From contig CAJUSB010000003.1 in the NCBI GenBank assembly GCA_910589115.1, positions 7,748-71,747 on the forward strand: 64,000 bases of DNA. Direction: 5' to 3'. A model generated the notes under the pieces. That model was not told the DNA's origin. It saw only the letters and a program-made list of their open reading frames with translations, and searched no databases. Positions within the stretch are counted from its first letter, which is position 1; each line of letters opens with the position of its first letter. Below are positions 43,463 through 51,403 of the stretch, one piece after another. Source of the DNA: an uncultured Clostridia bacterium. GTDB taxonomy: Bacteria > Bacillota > Clostridia > Oscillospirales > Butyricicoccaceae. A program made the position numbers and the translations under genes.

Positions 43463-44761
43463 CTACCGGACCTCCGCCGTGTTCCCATGCCCGAAGTTAA
43501 TTTTTAACCCGCGGCCCAGTTTAATGACCTGTCCATCCTCATAGGTACGGCTGTTCCCGTTCGGCAATATGGCCTCCCAGGCAGTGCCGGACAGGTTTTT
43601 CAGGCCAATCAGCGACGGATCGCTGCGGCTGGTCACAACTTCACCTTTTTCCTCCCGGAAATCGTCGCTGTCATACACTGTATGACAGGCATATAACTTT
43701 TTACCGGGAGCCAGTACCGCGGCATATTTCTTTACTTTCAGAACCGGCAGACCGGAAAGGCCCCGGCCGCATTCCATGCATTTGCATCCGGGCAGCGCCG
43801 GGTCAAAAAAGGTTTCACTGCCGCAGGCACACCGAATGGTCATGTCGCGAAGCCGGGTAAAAACCTCCTGCCATTCCTTTTCAATGATGCGGTGGGTGGC
43901 ATCAGAGCCTATCATTGACTCCCTGCTGAACGCCCGCACAAAAGCATCCCGGATAAAGGCCGGAAATACCGGCCACAGCCGGATTTCATTGGTATGCACA
44001 CCGCGCACCGGACGATTGCTTTCATTCTCCGGGTCCCAGACAAAGACAGGGGCTGCACCATAGAATTTCCGTTCCAGCTCCTCTGTCAGGCAGGGACACA
44101 TGGTCCCCTTGCCCTCCAGCGGATGATTCAGGAAAAGCAGCATATACAGGACAACTGCCAGTGAAAAACGGTCGGTATGGTTATCCGGACGTTTTTTGCC
44201 CAGCACGACCTCGGGCGCCATATAGCGGCACTTGCCTGCAATGCCAAGGTTTTCGCCGTAGGGCGCAACGTTGTCATTGTCGCAAATCAGCACTTCTCCG
44301 GTTTTCGGATTGACAAAAAAGTTGCCGTCATTCAGATCCTGATAGCTGTAGCCCCGATTATGCAGCGCACGAAAGCCGCTGACAATGCACAATGCCGCAT
44401 GAATCACCGCATCAATGCTGGAAAAATGAACCTTTGCCAGCAAAAACCGTGAGAAATCCTGATATTCGCCCGGACGCAGCTCCATCAGATAGCCAAAGCT
44501 GCCTTCATAATATTCTGTAATTTCCAGCGGCCACAGGAATGCATCCGTTGGCGGGCCCTGACGGATATTATTTTCAATATTCCGATAAAATACATCCGCG
44601 TTTTTCAGTTTGTTGCTGAAATACCATTTAAGCGCCAGCCTGCGCCCATTATATTCCGCCTCGTAAACCATACCCTGGCCGCCCTCGCCGAGCTTGCGGA
44701 GAACGGTCAGTTCACCGCCTGAAGCGGTTTTGAGCTTCTGTCCTTTTTGAAATTCCTTCAT
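43463..44761 (-). CDS. Ser/Thr protein kinase with zinc ribbon and FHA-like tail
   Basis: 432 residues. The kinase domain covers about 1-300: glycine loop GEGGQGMVYE (26-35), Lys45 in LALKWY, catalytic-loop YSYQDLNDGNFFVN (Asp replacing within a YxD variant of HRD), metal-binding ICDNDN, and MAPEVVLGKK. A four-cysteine zinc ribbon (CACGSETFF to CMECGRG, about 310-340) follows, and the C-terminal about 80 residues look like a degenerate FHA domain (LIGLKNLSGTAWEAILPNG). It is encoded between TerD and the TerY-like protein and is likely the kinase arm of the same signalling triad. Confidence 0.9.
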   Translation of the reverse strand: MKEFQKGQKLKTASGGELTVLRKLGEGGQGMVYEAEYNGRRLALKWYFSNKLKNADVFYRNIENNIRQGPPTDAFLWPLEITEYYEGSFGYLMELRPGEYQDFSRFLLAKVHFSSIDAVIHAALCIVSGFRALHNRGYSYQDLNDGNFFVNPKTGEVLICDNDNVAPYGENLGIAGKCRYMAPEVVLGKKRPDNHTDRFSLAVVLYMLLFLNHPLEGKGTMCPCLTEELERKFYGAAPVFVWDPENESNRPVRGVHTNEIRLWPVFPAFIRDAFVRAFSRESMIGSDATHRIIEKEWQEVFTRLRDMTIRCACGSETFFDPALPGCKCMECGRGLSGLPVLKVKKYAAVLAPGKKLYACHTVYDSDDFREEKGEVVTSRSDPSLIGLKNLSGTAWEAILPNGNSRTYEDGQVIKLGRGLKINFGHGNTAEVR

Positions 44762-44806
44762 AAGAAGCCACCTCTTTCCGAAATGCCCGGCGCGGACCCG
44801 GACGCT

Positions 44807-45391
44807 TTATACATTCGCACCGAAGGAGCGGCAGATTGCTTCCAGTCCACCCTGGTAACCTGCGGCCACGGCATTAAACTTCCATTCGCCATTGCGCTGA
44901 TAAACTTCCGCGACCACGAGCGCGGTTTCAATCGAAAATTCTTCTTCCAAATCAAATTTCAGGACGGGCTCGCCGACTGTATCAAATTCGTCTGCCAGCT
45001 TGGCAATGCGGATATAGGCATTGGAAACCTGTCCAAAATTCTGGCGGCGTGCCTCTGCGTCATGAATGGTAACGCATATAGCGAGTTTCTTGATTTCAGA
45101 CGGGATCTTATCAAAGTTAATGATAATGACCTCATCGTCACCATCGCCGTCACCGGTCAGATTGTCGCCGGTATGGACGACCGCGCCGTCCCGCCCATTC
45201 AGGTTATTATAAAAAACAAAATCTTCATCCCGCAGCAGCTTGCCGTTTTCTCCCAGCATGAAAACAGAAGCGTCAAGGTCAAAATCATGACCGCCGTCAT
45301 AGCGGTTGGTATCCCAGCCCAGACCGACCAGTGCGAACTTCATCGTTTTGTCGAGCGAGACGCGCTGTCCCTTTTGCAGATTGATTGCCAT
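44807..45391 (-). CDS. terD: TerD family calcium-binding stress protein (first copy)
   Basis: 194 residues, the usual TerD length. It has the signature VGLGWDTNRYDGGHDFDLDAS and the calcium-binding segment GDNLTGDGDGDDE. TerD/TerE/TerZ proteins bind Ca2+ and function in tellurite, oxidative-stress and phage-related responses, probably at the membrane. RBS TAGGAGG. It lies just upstream of the kinase gene and 252 bp downstream of a second, divergent TerD copy, separated by a repeat element. Confidence 0.95.
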   Translation of the reverse strand: MAINLQKGQRVSLDKTMKFALVGLGWDTNRYDGGHDFDLDASVFMLGENGKLLRDEDFVFYNNLNGRDGAVVHTGDNLTGDGDGDDEVIIINFDKIPSEIKKLAICVTIHDAEARRQNFGQVSNAYIRIAKLADEFDTVGEPVLKFDLEEEFSIETALVVAEVYQRNGEWKFNAVAAGYQGGLEAICRSFGANV

Positions 45392-45446
45392 TTCGGTAGT
45401 TCCTCCTAAATCAAAGTATTCTCTAAAGCGTTCCTAAATAACATGT

Positions 45447-45640
45447 GCAGAAAGATTTGCCGCAGCCAGTCCCTTCGTCCCGCCCGCAGGCGATGAAAGG
45501 GAGTCCAGAGGGACAAGTCCCTCTGGCGCTGTCTGCGGAAGACCGCCCGCCGCGTAGGCGCCGGCACAAACGAGCGTGCACGCACATACACCGCAGGCGC
45601 AGGCACTAACGAGCGTGCACGCACATACACCGCAGACGCC
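45447..45640. repeat. Dispersed GC-rich repeat, copy A5, with 39-bp tandem duplication
   Basis: Reverse-orientation type A copy between the two terD genes (CCAGAGGG / CCCTCTGG hairpin and GACCGCCCGCCGCG end). Its distal part holds two near-identical 39-bp units, 45563-45601 and 45602-45640, differing at about three positions, each containing GAGCGTGCACGCACATACAC. Confidence 0.85.
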
Positions 45641-45643
45641 GGA

Positions 45644-46264
45644 TTATACGTACATCCGCAGCAGCGCATCCAGCCTGCTGGCTTCCTGCACGGGCTGTCC
45701 AACAGCGTTAAATTTCCACTCGTTGTTTCTCCGATAAATCTCGCCGACAACAAGGCCTGTCATATTATTATAGTTATCAGACAGATTGAAACGACATATC
45801 TCTGAATTACGGTCGGTATCAACCAGACGGATAAAGGCATTTTTAATCATGCCGAAATGCTGATTTTTCGCACGCGCGTCATAAATATTTACAACAAAAA
45901 TCAGCTTATGTATATTTGCAGGAATGCGGGACAGATCTACCATTACCTGTTCATCATCGCCGTCGCCTGCGCCGGTCAGGTTATCGCCCTGATGCACGAT
46001 TGCACCGCTTGCGTGACAAAGGTTCCCGAAATACACACAGCAGTCATTGATGTTACTGCTGACCAGCTTACCGTTTTCGCCGCAGAGAATAACGGAAGCA
46101 TCGCAGTCAATCGACTGCTTTGCGTTGTTATTGCCGAACAGTGCACCCAGGAAGCCGCCGCCCCCTTGTGCTTCGTCCCAGCCCAGGCCGACCATTACTC
46201 TTTTCAGCCCAGCGTTCCCCTTGGTTAAATCGATCTTCTGCCCCTTCTGCAAATTGATTGCCAT
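45644..46264 (-). CDS. TerD family calcium-binding stress protein (second copy)
   Basis: 206 residues. It begins MAINLQKGQKIDLTKGN and has VGLGWDEAQGGGGFLGALFG, a glycine-rich insertion absent from the other copy, then SIDCDASVILCGENGK and GDNLTGAGDGDDEQ for calcium binding. AAGGAGG precedes the ATG, making it the promoter-proximal gene of the Ter cassette. Two different TerD paralogues per cluster is the norm, allowing hetero-oligomers. Confidence 0.95.
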   Translation of the reverse strand: MAINLQKGQKIDLTKGNAGLKRVMVGLGWDEAQGGGGFLGALFGNNNAKQSIDCDASVILCGENGKLVSSNINDCCVYFGNLCHASGAIVHQGDNLTGAGDGDDEQVMVDLSRIPANIHKLIFVVNIYDARAKNQHFGMIKNAFIRLVDTDRNSEICRFNLSDNYNNMTGLVVGEIYRRNNEWKFNAVGQPVQEASRLDALLRMYV

Positions 46265-46305
46265 TGTTTTTCCTCCTTCATTTTGTATGTGCTTTTTCGT
46301 TTCCT

Positions 46306-46690
46306 ATGCCAAAGGGCGCTGCCCTCTGGACTCCCGGCAGGCGCTGCCCCAGGCTGCGTGCGCTCTGCCCGCTATGCCAAAGGGCTCTGCCCTCTGGACT
46401 CCCGGCGGGCGCTGCCCTGCACCCGCTGGGGCTTCCGCCCCAGACCCCAAGCTGCTGCCGCAGCTTTTTTCCGCTGCGGCGGGGAACCTTCTCCCCCTCA
46501 CTGCACTCTGCCCGCTATGCCAAAGGGCGCTGCCCTCTGGACTCCCGGCAGGCGCTGCCCTGCACCCGCTGGGGCTTCCGCCCCAGACCCCAAGCTGCTG
46601 CCGCAGCTTTTTCCGCTGCGGCGGGGAAAACCCTATCCTTCGCTACACCCTGCCCACCCTGCCTAATGGACGGCAGGACGGGTGGTTCAG
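46306..46690. repeat. Dispersed GC-rich repeat, copy A9, with 142-bp tandem units
   Basis: Between terD and the calcium ATPase. The segment GCCAAAGGG...CCCTCTGGACTCCCGG recurs at about 46308, 46376 and 46518. The last two copies start a nearly identical block with a 142-bp period that includes GGGGCTTCCGCCCC and GCTGCCGCAGC hairpins and ends CCGCTGCGGCGGGG. Long frames across this block are artefacts of the repeat. Confidence 0.85.
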
Positions 46691-46733
46691 TGCAGCAAAT
46701 ACTGTTTTTTAACCGGTGCGGCTACCGCCGCAC

Positions 46734-49337
46734 TCATTTTTGATGCATAATGAGTTTACGGACAATATCAATCGGGATTACCATAAATGCAAATGCTATG
46801 CAAATCAGCCAGCTTTGCAGATTCAGCGCCTCTACATCAAGCATATTCCCGCCAAATGTTACAAAAACAAATTGCAGAGCAAAAATTGATGCCATGACCA
46901 GCAGGAAATTACGGTTTCGTCCGATATTCTCAAAGATATTCGGGTGGGACGTTCTGGCATTGAAGCCATTGAATGTAATCGCCATCATAAAGGTTGCAAA
47001 AACAGCGGACTTCAAATAGACCTGATCGACATTGCCGAACAATCCCCGCACAGCGGGTACGAACAAAATTGCCAGTGAAATAAAAGTAATATACAGCGCT
47101 CCGACCACAATCTCTATCAGCATTTCCTGGGTGATGATCCCCTGATTTCTTGGGATTGGTTTATCCTTCATGAATTCTTTCAGGGCTGGCTCGCTGCCGA
47201 AAGCGATTGCCGCCAGTGTATCCATTGCCAGATTGACCAGCAGCAGCTGTACAACGGTCAGTATTACATTTTCGCCAAGCAGCGGACCGATGAAACAGGT
47301 CAAAACAGCGGCTACATTGACTGTAAGCTGGAAAATCAAGAATTTTCGGATACTCTTAAACATTGTACGACCGTAAAGGATGGCCTTTGCAATCGAAGAA
47401 AAATTATCATCCAGAATGGTAATATCACCGGCTTCCTTTGCAACCTCGGTGCCGCTGCCCATTGCAAAACCAACATCCGCCTTTTTCAGTGCAGGCGAAT
47501 CATTTACACCGTCACCTGTCATACCGACAACATAGTCCAGCTCCTGCGCGACACGCACCAGACGGCTCTTATCCGCAGGCAACGCACGGGAAACCACCCG
47601 AAGGTGCGGCAAAGCCTTTTTGAGCGCATCGTCTGACATTTCCGCCAGCTCGGCTGAGGTCAGCGCAACATCGTCTCCGCCGCTGTACAGCCCAGCCTCA
47701 CGGGCAATCGCAACGGCAGTTTCCTTCCGGTCACCGGTCACCATAACGACCTGTATTCCGGCATTCTGTACCTCTTTAATGGCCTCGACTGCTTCTTTTC
47801 GCACATTGTCACGGATACTCAAAATGCAAACCAGTGTCAGTTCTCCAGCATCCTCCCCGCCCTCAGCGATTGCGGCTGCCAGCAGGCGCATAGAACGGCC
47901 GGACTGCGTATCAATATATGCAAGCAGATCTGCCGTATCCGGGAGCGGCTGCGCTTTGCCGTTTTCATCCAGATAACGGGTGCAGCGTTCCAGGATTTTT
48001 TCAGGCGCGCCTTTGACATAGGTTACCTCTTTACCGTCACAGGCAAGCGTTACACTGGAGCTTTTACGGTTGGAGTCAAATGCATGAAAGCAGGTGACTG
48101 CATCCCTTTGAATCGAATCCGCTTTCCCTGATTCACAAAGAAATGCCATCAGTGCACGGTCGGTGCTGTTGCCGCCGATAATGCTGCCGCTGCTCGCGAT
48201 GGCGCTGTTATTCACACCAATACCGGTGACAACATGGGAAACCAATGCATCCCCCATTTCAGAAAGCGCATGAAAGGTTTTTCCACTGCCTGCGGCAAGC
48301 TCGACCACCGAAAGCCGGCCCTCTGTAATCGTACCGGTCTTATCGCTGAACAACAGGCTCAGGCTTCCGGCGGTTTCAAGGCCGTTAATTTTACGGACAA
48401 GTACATTATCCTTTGCCATTTTCAGGCTCTGGAAAGAAAGCAGGATTGAGGTCAGCATGGGAAGCCCTTCGGGCACCGCGCACACAATAATGGTTACCGC
48501 AACTGTAACAGCATCCATCACCAGCCGAATCCATTCAAATATGGTAGAAGGGACCGCGCCGCTCAGCAGCGTTTTTGCCAAAACGCCAATGATAATCGCA
48601 ATGGCTCCAACATAACCAAAGGTCGATATCTGCTGTGCCAGCTTGCCGAGCTTCACTTGCAGCGGCGTTTCGCGGGTATCCTCCTGCACTTCCAGCGCCA
48701 ACTCGCCAAACAGGGTCTTATCGCCGACGACTTTGACCTCAAGATATCCTTCCCCGCCGCAAACAACAGTACCGCGGTACGCGTAATAAGGGTTCAGCAG
48801 GTCTTTGATATCATAAGAAGCGCCCTCCGGCAGTGTGACCTTGTCGGCCTCCTCCGTTTCACCGTTGAGTGCCGCCTGATCGACCTTGAGCTCACCCTCT
48901 ATCATAATGCCGTCTGCCGGTATCTTATCGCCAGCCTGCAAATAAACCAGGTCGCCGACAACAACCTCACTGACGTGAATCTCTGTCAAGCGGCCCTCCC
49001 GGAGGACTTTGGCCATTTCCTTGGCTTCTTCCTCTTCCTTGAGCGCCGTGGCCTTGCCCTCCTGCTTGCTCTCGCTGACTGAAGCAACCCCGTTTGCAAT
49101 CATAATCGCAATCAGGATGCCTACCGGCTCAAACCATTCGGTTTCCCCTAAAAAAAACAGCACGACCTGCACAGCCAACGCTACCAGCAGAATCATGATC
49201 ATCGGGTCCTTAAAGCCCTCAAGGATTTTTTTCCACAGCGGATCGGGCGGTATCTGCGTGAGTGTATTCGCGCCGTGCTGTTTCCGGCTTTCCGCTACCT
49301 GTTGGTTGGTTAAACCAGTCTTTTTCATCCGTTCCAT
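46734..49337 (-). CDS. Calcium-translocating P-type ATPase (PMCA/SERCA-like)
   Basis: 867 residues from the ATG at 49337 (AAAGGAAA upstream; ATG 49328 is an alternative). Actuator loop LNGETEEADK, phosphorylation motif DKTGTITEG, the transport-site helix with CAVPEGLPM, nucleotide domain KGAPEKILERCTRY, hinge TGDGVNDSPALKKADVGFAMG and ten helices identify a P2-type calcium pump. It exports cytosolic Ca2+ using ATP. It lies on the same strand upstream of the Ter cassette, whose TerD proteins bind calcium, although a repeat block separates them and it has its own promoter. Confidence 0.95.
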   Translation of the reverse strand: MERMKKTGLTNQQVAESRKQHGANTLTQIPPDPLWKKILEGFKDPMIMILLVALAVQVVLFFLGETEWFEPVGILIAIMIANGVASVSESKQEGKATALKEEEEAKEMAKVLREGRLTEIHVSEVVVGDLVYLQAGDKIPADGIMIEGELKVDQAALNGETEEADKVTLPEGASYDIKDLLNPYYAYRGTVVCGGEGYLEVKVVGDKTLFGELALEVQEDTRETPLQVKLGKLAQQISTFGYVGAIAIIIGVLAKTLLSGAVPSTIFEWIRLVMDAVTVAVTIIVCAVPEGLPMLTSILLSFQSLKMAKDNVLVRKINGLETAGSLSLLFSDKTGTITEGRLSVVELAAGSGKTFHALSEMGDALVSHVVTGIGVNNSAIASSGSIIGGNSTDRALMAFLCESGKADSIQRDAVTCFHAFDSNRKSSSVTLACDGKEVTYVKGAPEKILERCTRYLDENGKAQPLPDTADLLAYIDTQSGRSMRLLAAAIAEGGEDAGELTLVCILSIRDNVRKEAVEAIKEVQNAGIQVVMVTGDRKETAVAIAREAGLYSGGDDVALTSAELAEMSDDALKKALPHLRVVSRALPADKSRLVRVAQELDYVVGMTGDGVNDSPALKKADVGFAMGSGTEVAKEAGDITILDDNFSSIAKAILYGRTMFKSIRKFLIFQLTVNVAAVLTCFIGPLLGENVILTVVQLLLVNLAMDTLAAIAFGSEPALKEFMKDKPIPRNQGIITQEMLIEIVVGALYITFISLAILFVPAVRGLFGNVDQVYLKSAVFATFMMAITFNGFNARTSHPNIFENIGRNRNFLLVMASIFALQFVFVTFGGNMLDVEALNLQSWLICIAFAFMVIPIDIVRKLIMHQK

Positions 49338-49487
49338 TTTCCTTTCTTCTCGGCCCCCTGCTGAAACAGGATTTTCCACCCATGGACAGCAAGGCTGCCG
49401 GAAATGTGGCCTGCTACCGGACAGATACTGCCGCCTTTCACAGGACAGTCTGCAGCACTGCCACTCTGCACCAAAACCTACAAATAC

Positions 49488-49516
49488 AGGATACCACATC
49501 ACCAGTCGGTTTACAA
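49488..49516 (-). promoter_or_regulatory. Promoter of calcium ATPase gene
   Basis: On the minus strand, TTGTAA (49516-49511) and TATCCT (49493-49488), 17 bp apart, about 150 bp ahead of the start codon. The surrounding gap of roughly 350 bases to the sdpI terminator has no other gene. Confidence 0.6.
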
Positions 49517-49696
49517 GGGTTTTTGTAATTTTTCTGGAGCTGTTGTCGCTCTGGCCTCTTAGAAATTGTATAATACGTCCAAAACATTTATGGCCAGATA
49601 TAAGCGTTTCTCTAGCTGCAATTTTTTGAAAACATAGAGGTTTTCACGCAGCCGCATGAGACCATCCCTTAGACGGCAGGCACATGCTGCAAACGC

Positions 49697-49726
49697 AAAA
49701 AGACGGGGAACAACGTCCCCGCCTTT
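49697..49726 (-). terminator. Terminator of sdpRI-like operon
   Basis: On the minus strand, GGCGGGGA and TCCCCGTC arms around CGTTGT, followed by TTTTTG. A T tract is also present on the plus side. Confidence 0.85.
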
Positions 49727-50371
49727 TTATCCGGCCTGTTCCTGCCGGAACCAGACATAACTCATAACTGTTGCCACAAGCGTGACCGCCACTGTAACCG
49801 TCACCATCAGGACAAATCCCACACGCGGCGGAAAAAACGCGCCGACAACCATAGCCGCACCTGCTGCAAAATACAGCCGTCCGCCGAGCCGGTGTGTCCG
49901 TGTCCAGACCCGCTCGCTGGAAAGTGTCCAGGCATTTTTGATGCCGCAGAACCACGTCTGCCGAAACTTGGGCATCATGTTGCCAATCACCATCATAAGC
50001 ACTGCAACCATCAGCTGCACCATCACATAAACATTGACTGTGCCTGGCCGCAGGGACTCTGCCAATGTAATCAGCATAACAGCATCCATCAAAAGGACGA
50101 CCGCCAGGCAAAGCGCAGAATATGGCCCTTTGAATTTCTGATAATTCTCTTCGCGAGGGTCCATCCGCGGCGCGAACGTCATCAGCAGGACAATCAACGG
50201 GTTTATGACCGCAAGGCCCCAGAGTATGGCCCGTCCGCCATAGCTGATCGTCCCGTCAAACCCCCAATTCAGCGGCACTTGTTCCGGCAGACGCGTCCAC
50301 ACTGCCGCCACCATAATCAGCGGAAGGATTGCCGCTACCCACAGGATGCCCTGACTCCTCTTATTTTTCAT
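49727..50371 (-). CDS. sdpI: SdpI/DUF1648 family immunity-like membrane protein
   Basis: 214 residues with six membrane helices. It begins with the DUF1648 segment (LPLIMVAAVWTRLPEQVPLNWGFDG) and has the SdpI C-terminal part (GIKNAWTLSSERVWTRTHRLGGRLY). In Bacillus, SdpI protects against the SdpC killing factor and also sequesters the repressor SdpR at the membrane. No toxin gene is nearby, so this may be an orphan immunity or signalling protein. Its start overlaps sdpR by 11 bp. Confidence 0.9.
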   Translation of the reverse strand: MKNKRSQGILWVAAILPLIMVAAVWTRLPEQVPLNWGFDGTISYGGRAILWGLAVINPLIVLLMTFAPRMDPREENYQKFKGPYSALCLAVVLLMDAVMLITLAESLRPGTVNVYVMVQLMVAVLMMVIGNMMPKFRQTWFCGIKNAWTLSSERVWTRTHRLGGRLYFAAGAAMVVGAFFPPRVGFVLMVTVTVAVTLVATVMSYVWFRQEQAG

Positions 50372-50639
50372 CGTTGGTTCCTCCTTTCAGCCCGGCCAGC
50401 CAGGCCAGCAGCTCATCCACCACAGAAGTATTAAGCTCATAATAAACGTATTTCCCTTTTTTCTCATCAAGCACCAATCCTGCCTCCCGCAGAATCGACA
50501 AATGGTGTGAAATTGTCGCACCTGTGCTGTCAAAATTCGCTGTGATCTCACCTGCCGGAAGAGCGCCATCCCGCAGCAGACGGAGAATTTCCCTTCTCGT
50601 CGGGTCTGACAGCGCCTTAAAACTCTGCTGAAAGCCCAT
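50361..50639 (-). CDS. sdpR: ArsR/SdpR family transcriptional repressor
   Basis: 92 residues, a compact winged helix: FKALSDPTRREILRLLRDGALPAGEI, recognition helix STGATISHHLSILREAGLV, and wing EKKGKYVYYEL. It has no metal-binding cysteines, so it is not an arsenic or zinc sensor; similarity and the overlapping sdpI gene indicate the SdpR type. It probably represses its own promoter, released when SdpI recruits it to the membrane. Confidence 0.93.
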   Translation of the reverse strand: MGFQQSFKALSDPTRREILRLLRDGALPAGEITANFDSTGATISHHLSILREAGLVLDEKKGKYVYYELNTSVVDELLAWLAGLKGGTNDEK

Positions 50640-50649
50640 TGCATCACCT

Positions 50650-50708
50650 CATTTCGATGTCTGTCTAAATAATACACCTGCAAGCACGATTTGTCAAGAA
50701 CATTTCGA
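50650..50708 (-). promoter_or_regulatory. Promoter and repeated operator of sdpRI-like operon
   Basis: On the minus strand TTGACA (50697-50692) and TATTAT (50674-50669) are 17 bp apart. CATTTCGA occurs on both sides of the promoter (50650-50657 and 50701-50708), a plausible pair of SdpR sites. Confidence 0.7.
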
Positions 50709-50808
50709 CAAACAGCTAAATGTTTTTTCCGGAAACAAAACCAAAGGCTGCCGTACAAAAAAACTGCACGGCAGCCCTGAGTCGAAAGGCTGAAATAATT
50801 CATAAGTG

Positions 50809-50975
50809 CCCTACGCGGGCAGCGGCAGGGCTCTGCCCTGCACCCGCAATTTTTTCGAGAAAAAATGGAGTAAAAGCTTTTTTCCGCTGCGGCGGGGATT
50901 GGGTGCGTTCACCGCTGTATGTGCATGCTGCCCCGCCCGCCACAAGGACGGCGGGCGGGGAGATGCGGCTGCGTC
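50809..50975. repeat. Dispersed GC-rich repeat, copy B2
   Basis: Complete type B copy: GGCAGGGCTCTGCCCTGC, poly-T/poly-A hairpin, GAGTAAAAGC, CCGCTGCGGCGGGG, GGGTGCG, and the end hairpin CCCCGCCCGCC (50931-50941) / GGCGGGCGGGG (50950-50960). It lies between the sdpR promoter region and the DUF3795 gene. Confidence 0.9.
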
Positions 50976-51009
50976 ATGTTTTCGTTCACGGAGAAAATAA
51001 TTAGGGATT

Positions 51010-51384
51010 TTATCGCTGCCCGGTTTTTATAAACTGAATCAGCTCCTCCAAATCATCAAACATATCATAGTCGCCATTCACACCTTCCCGGTGATACACG
51101 ACCCCCATTTGCTCGTTTTTTTCGAGGCAGTCAAGCAGCGTTTCCACCCCATATCGGCGGGCAAACACAGTAAATCCATAAGGTTTGATTTTTGAGAGAA
51201 TGCCCTTTATACAGCCATTTTCACAGCAGTAACAATGAGATATACCTCTTCTAATGGAACAATTCCGGTTTTCACAGCCTTCTTTATCCGGACACTCCTC
51301 TGAATTACAGCCATTACAGCTCATATTTTCAGAGCACAGGCAACAGGCAAGGCCGCATCTTGCAATCCCTAATTCTCTTTTCAT
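51010..51384 (-). CDS. DUF3795 cysteine-rich protein
   Basis: 124 residues with fourteen cysteines concentrated in the first 60: IARCGLACCLCSENMSCNGC, then ECPDKEGCENRNC and HCYCCENGC. This is the DUF3795 layout, a putative metal- or Fe-S-binding family of unknown function. It follows the GH112 phosphorylase gene by 19 bp on the same strand, so it may be read through from the sugar operon, but a functional link is not evident. Confidence 0.88.
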   Translation of the reverse strand: MKRELGIARCGLACCLCSENMSCNGCNSEECPDKEGCENRNCSIRRGISHCYCCENGCIKGILSKIKPYGFTVFARRYGVETLLDCLEKNEQMGVVYHREGVNGDYDMFDDLEELIQFIKTGQR

Positions 51385-51403
51385 TCCTTCATCCCTTTAT
51401 CTG

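Noticed and set aside
45563..45640. Two direct 39-bp repeats as a CRISPR array
   Set aside because: Only two adjacent units without spacers and no cas genes in the window.
46047..46743. Long overlapping plus-strand frames rich in Ala-Leu-Trp-Thr-Pro-Gly repeats
   Set aside because: They are translations of the tandem GC-rich repeat block; three frames are open at once and none has a ribosome site.
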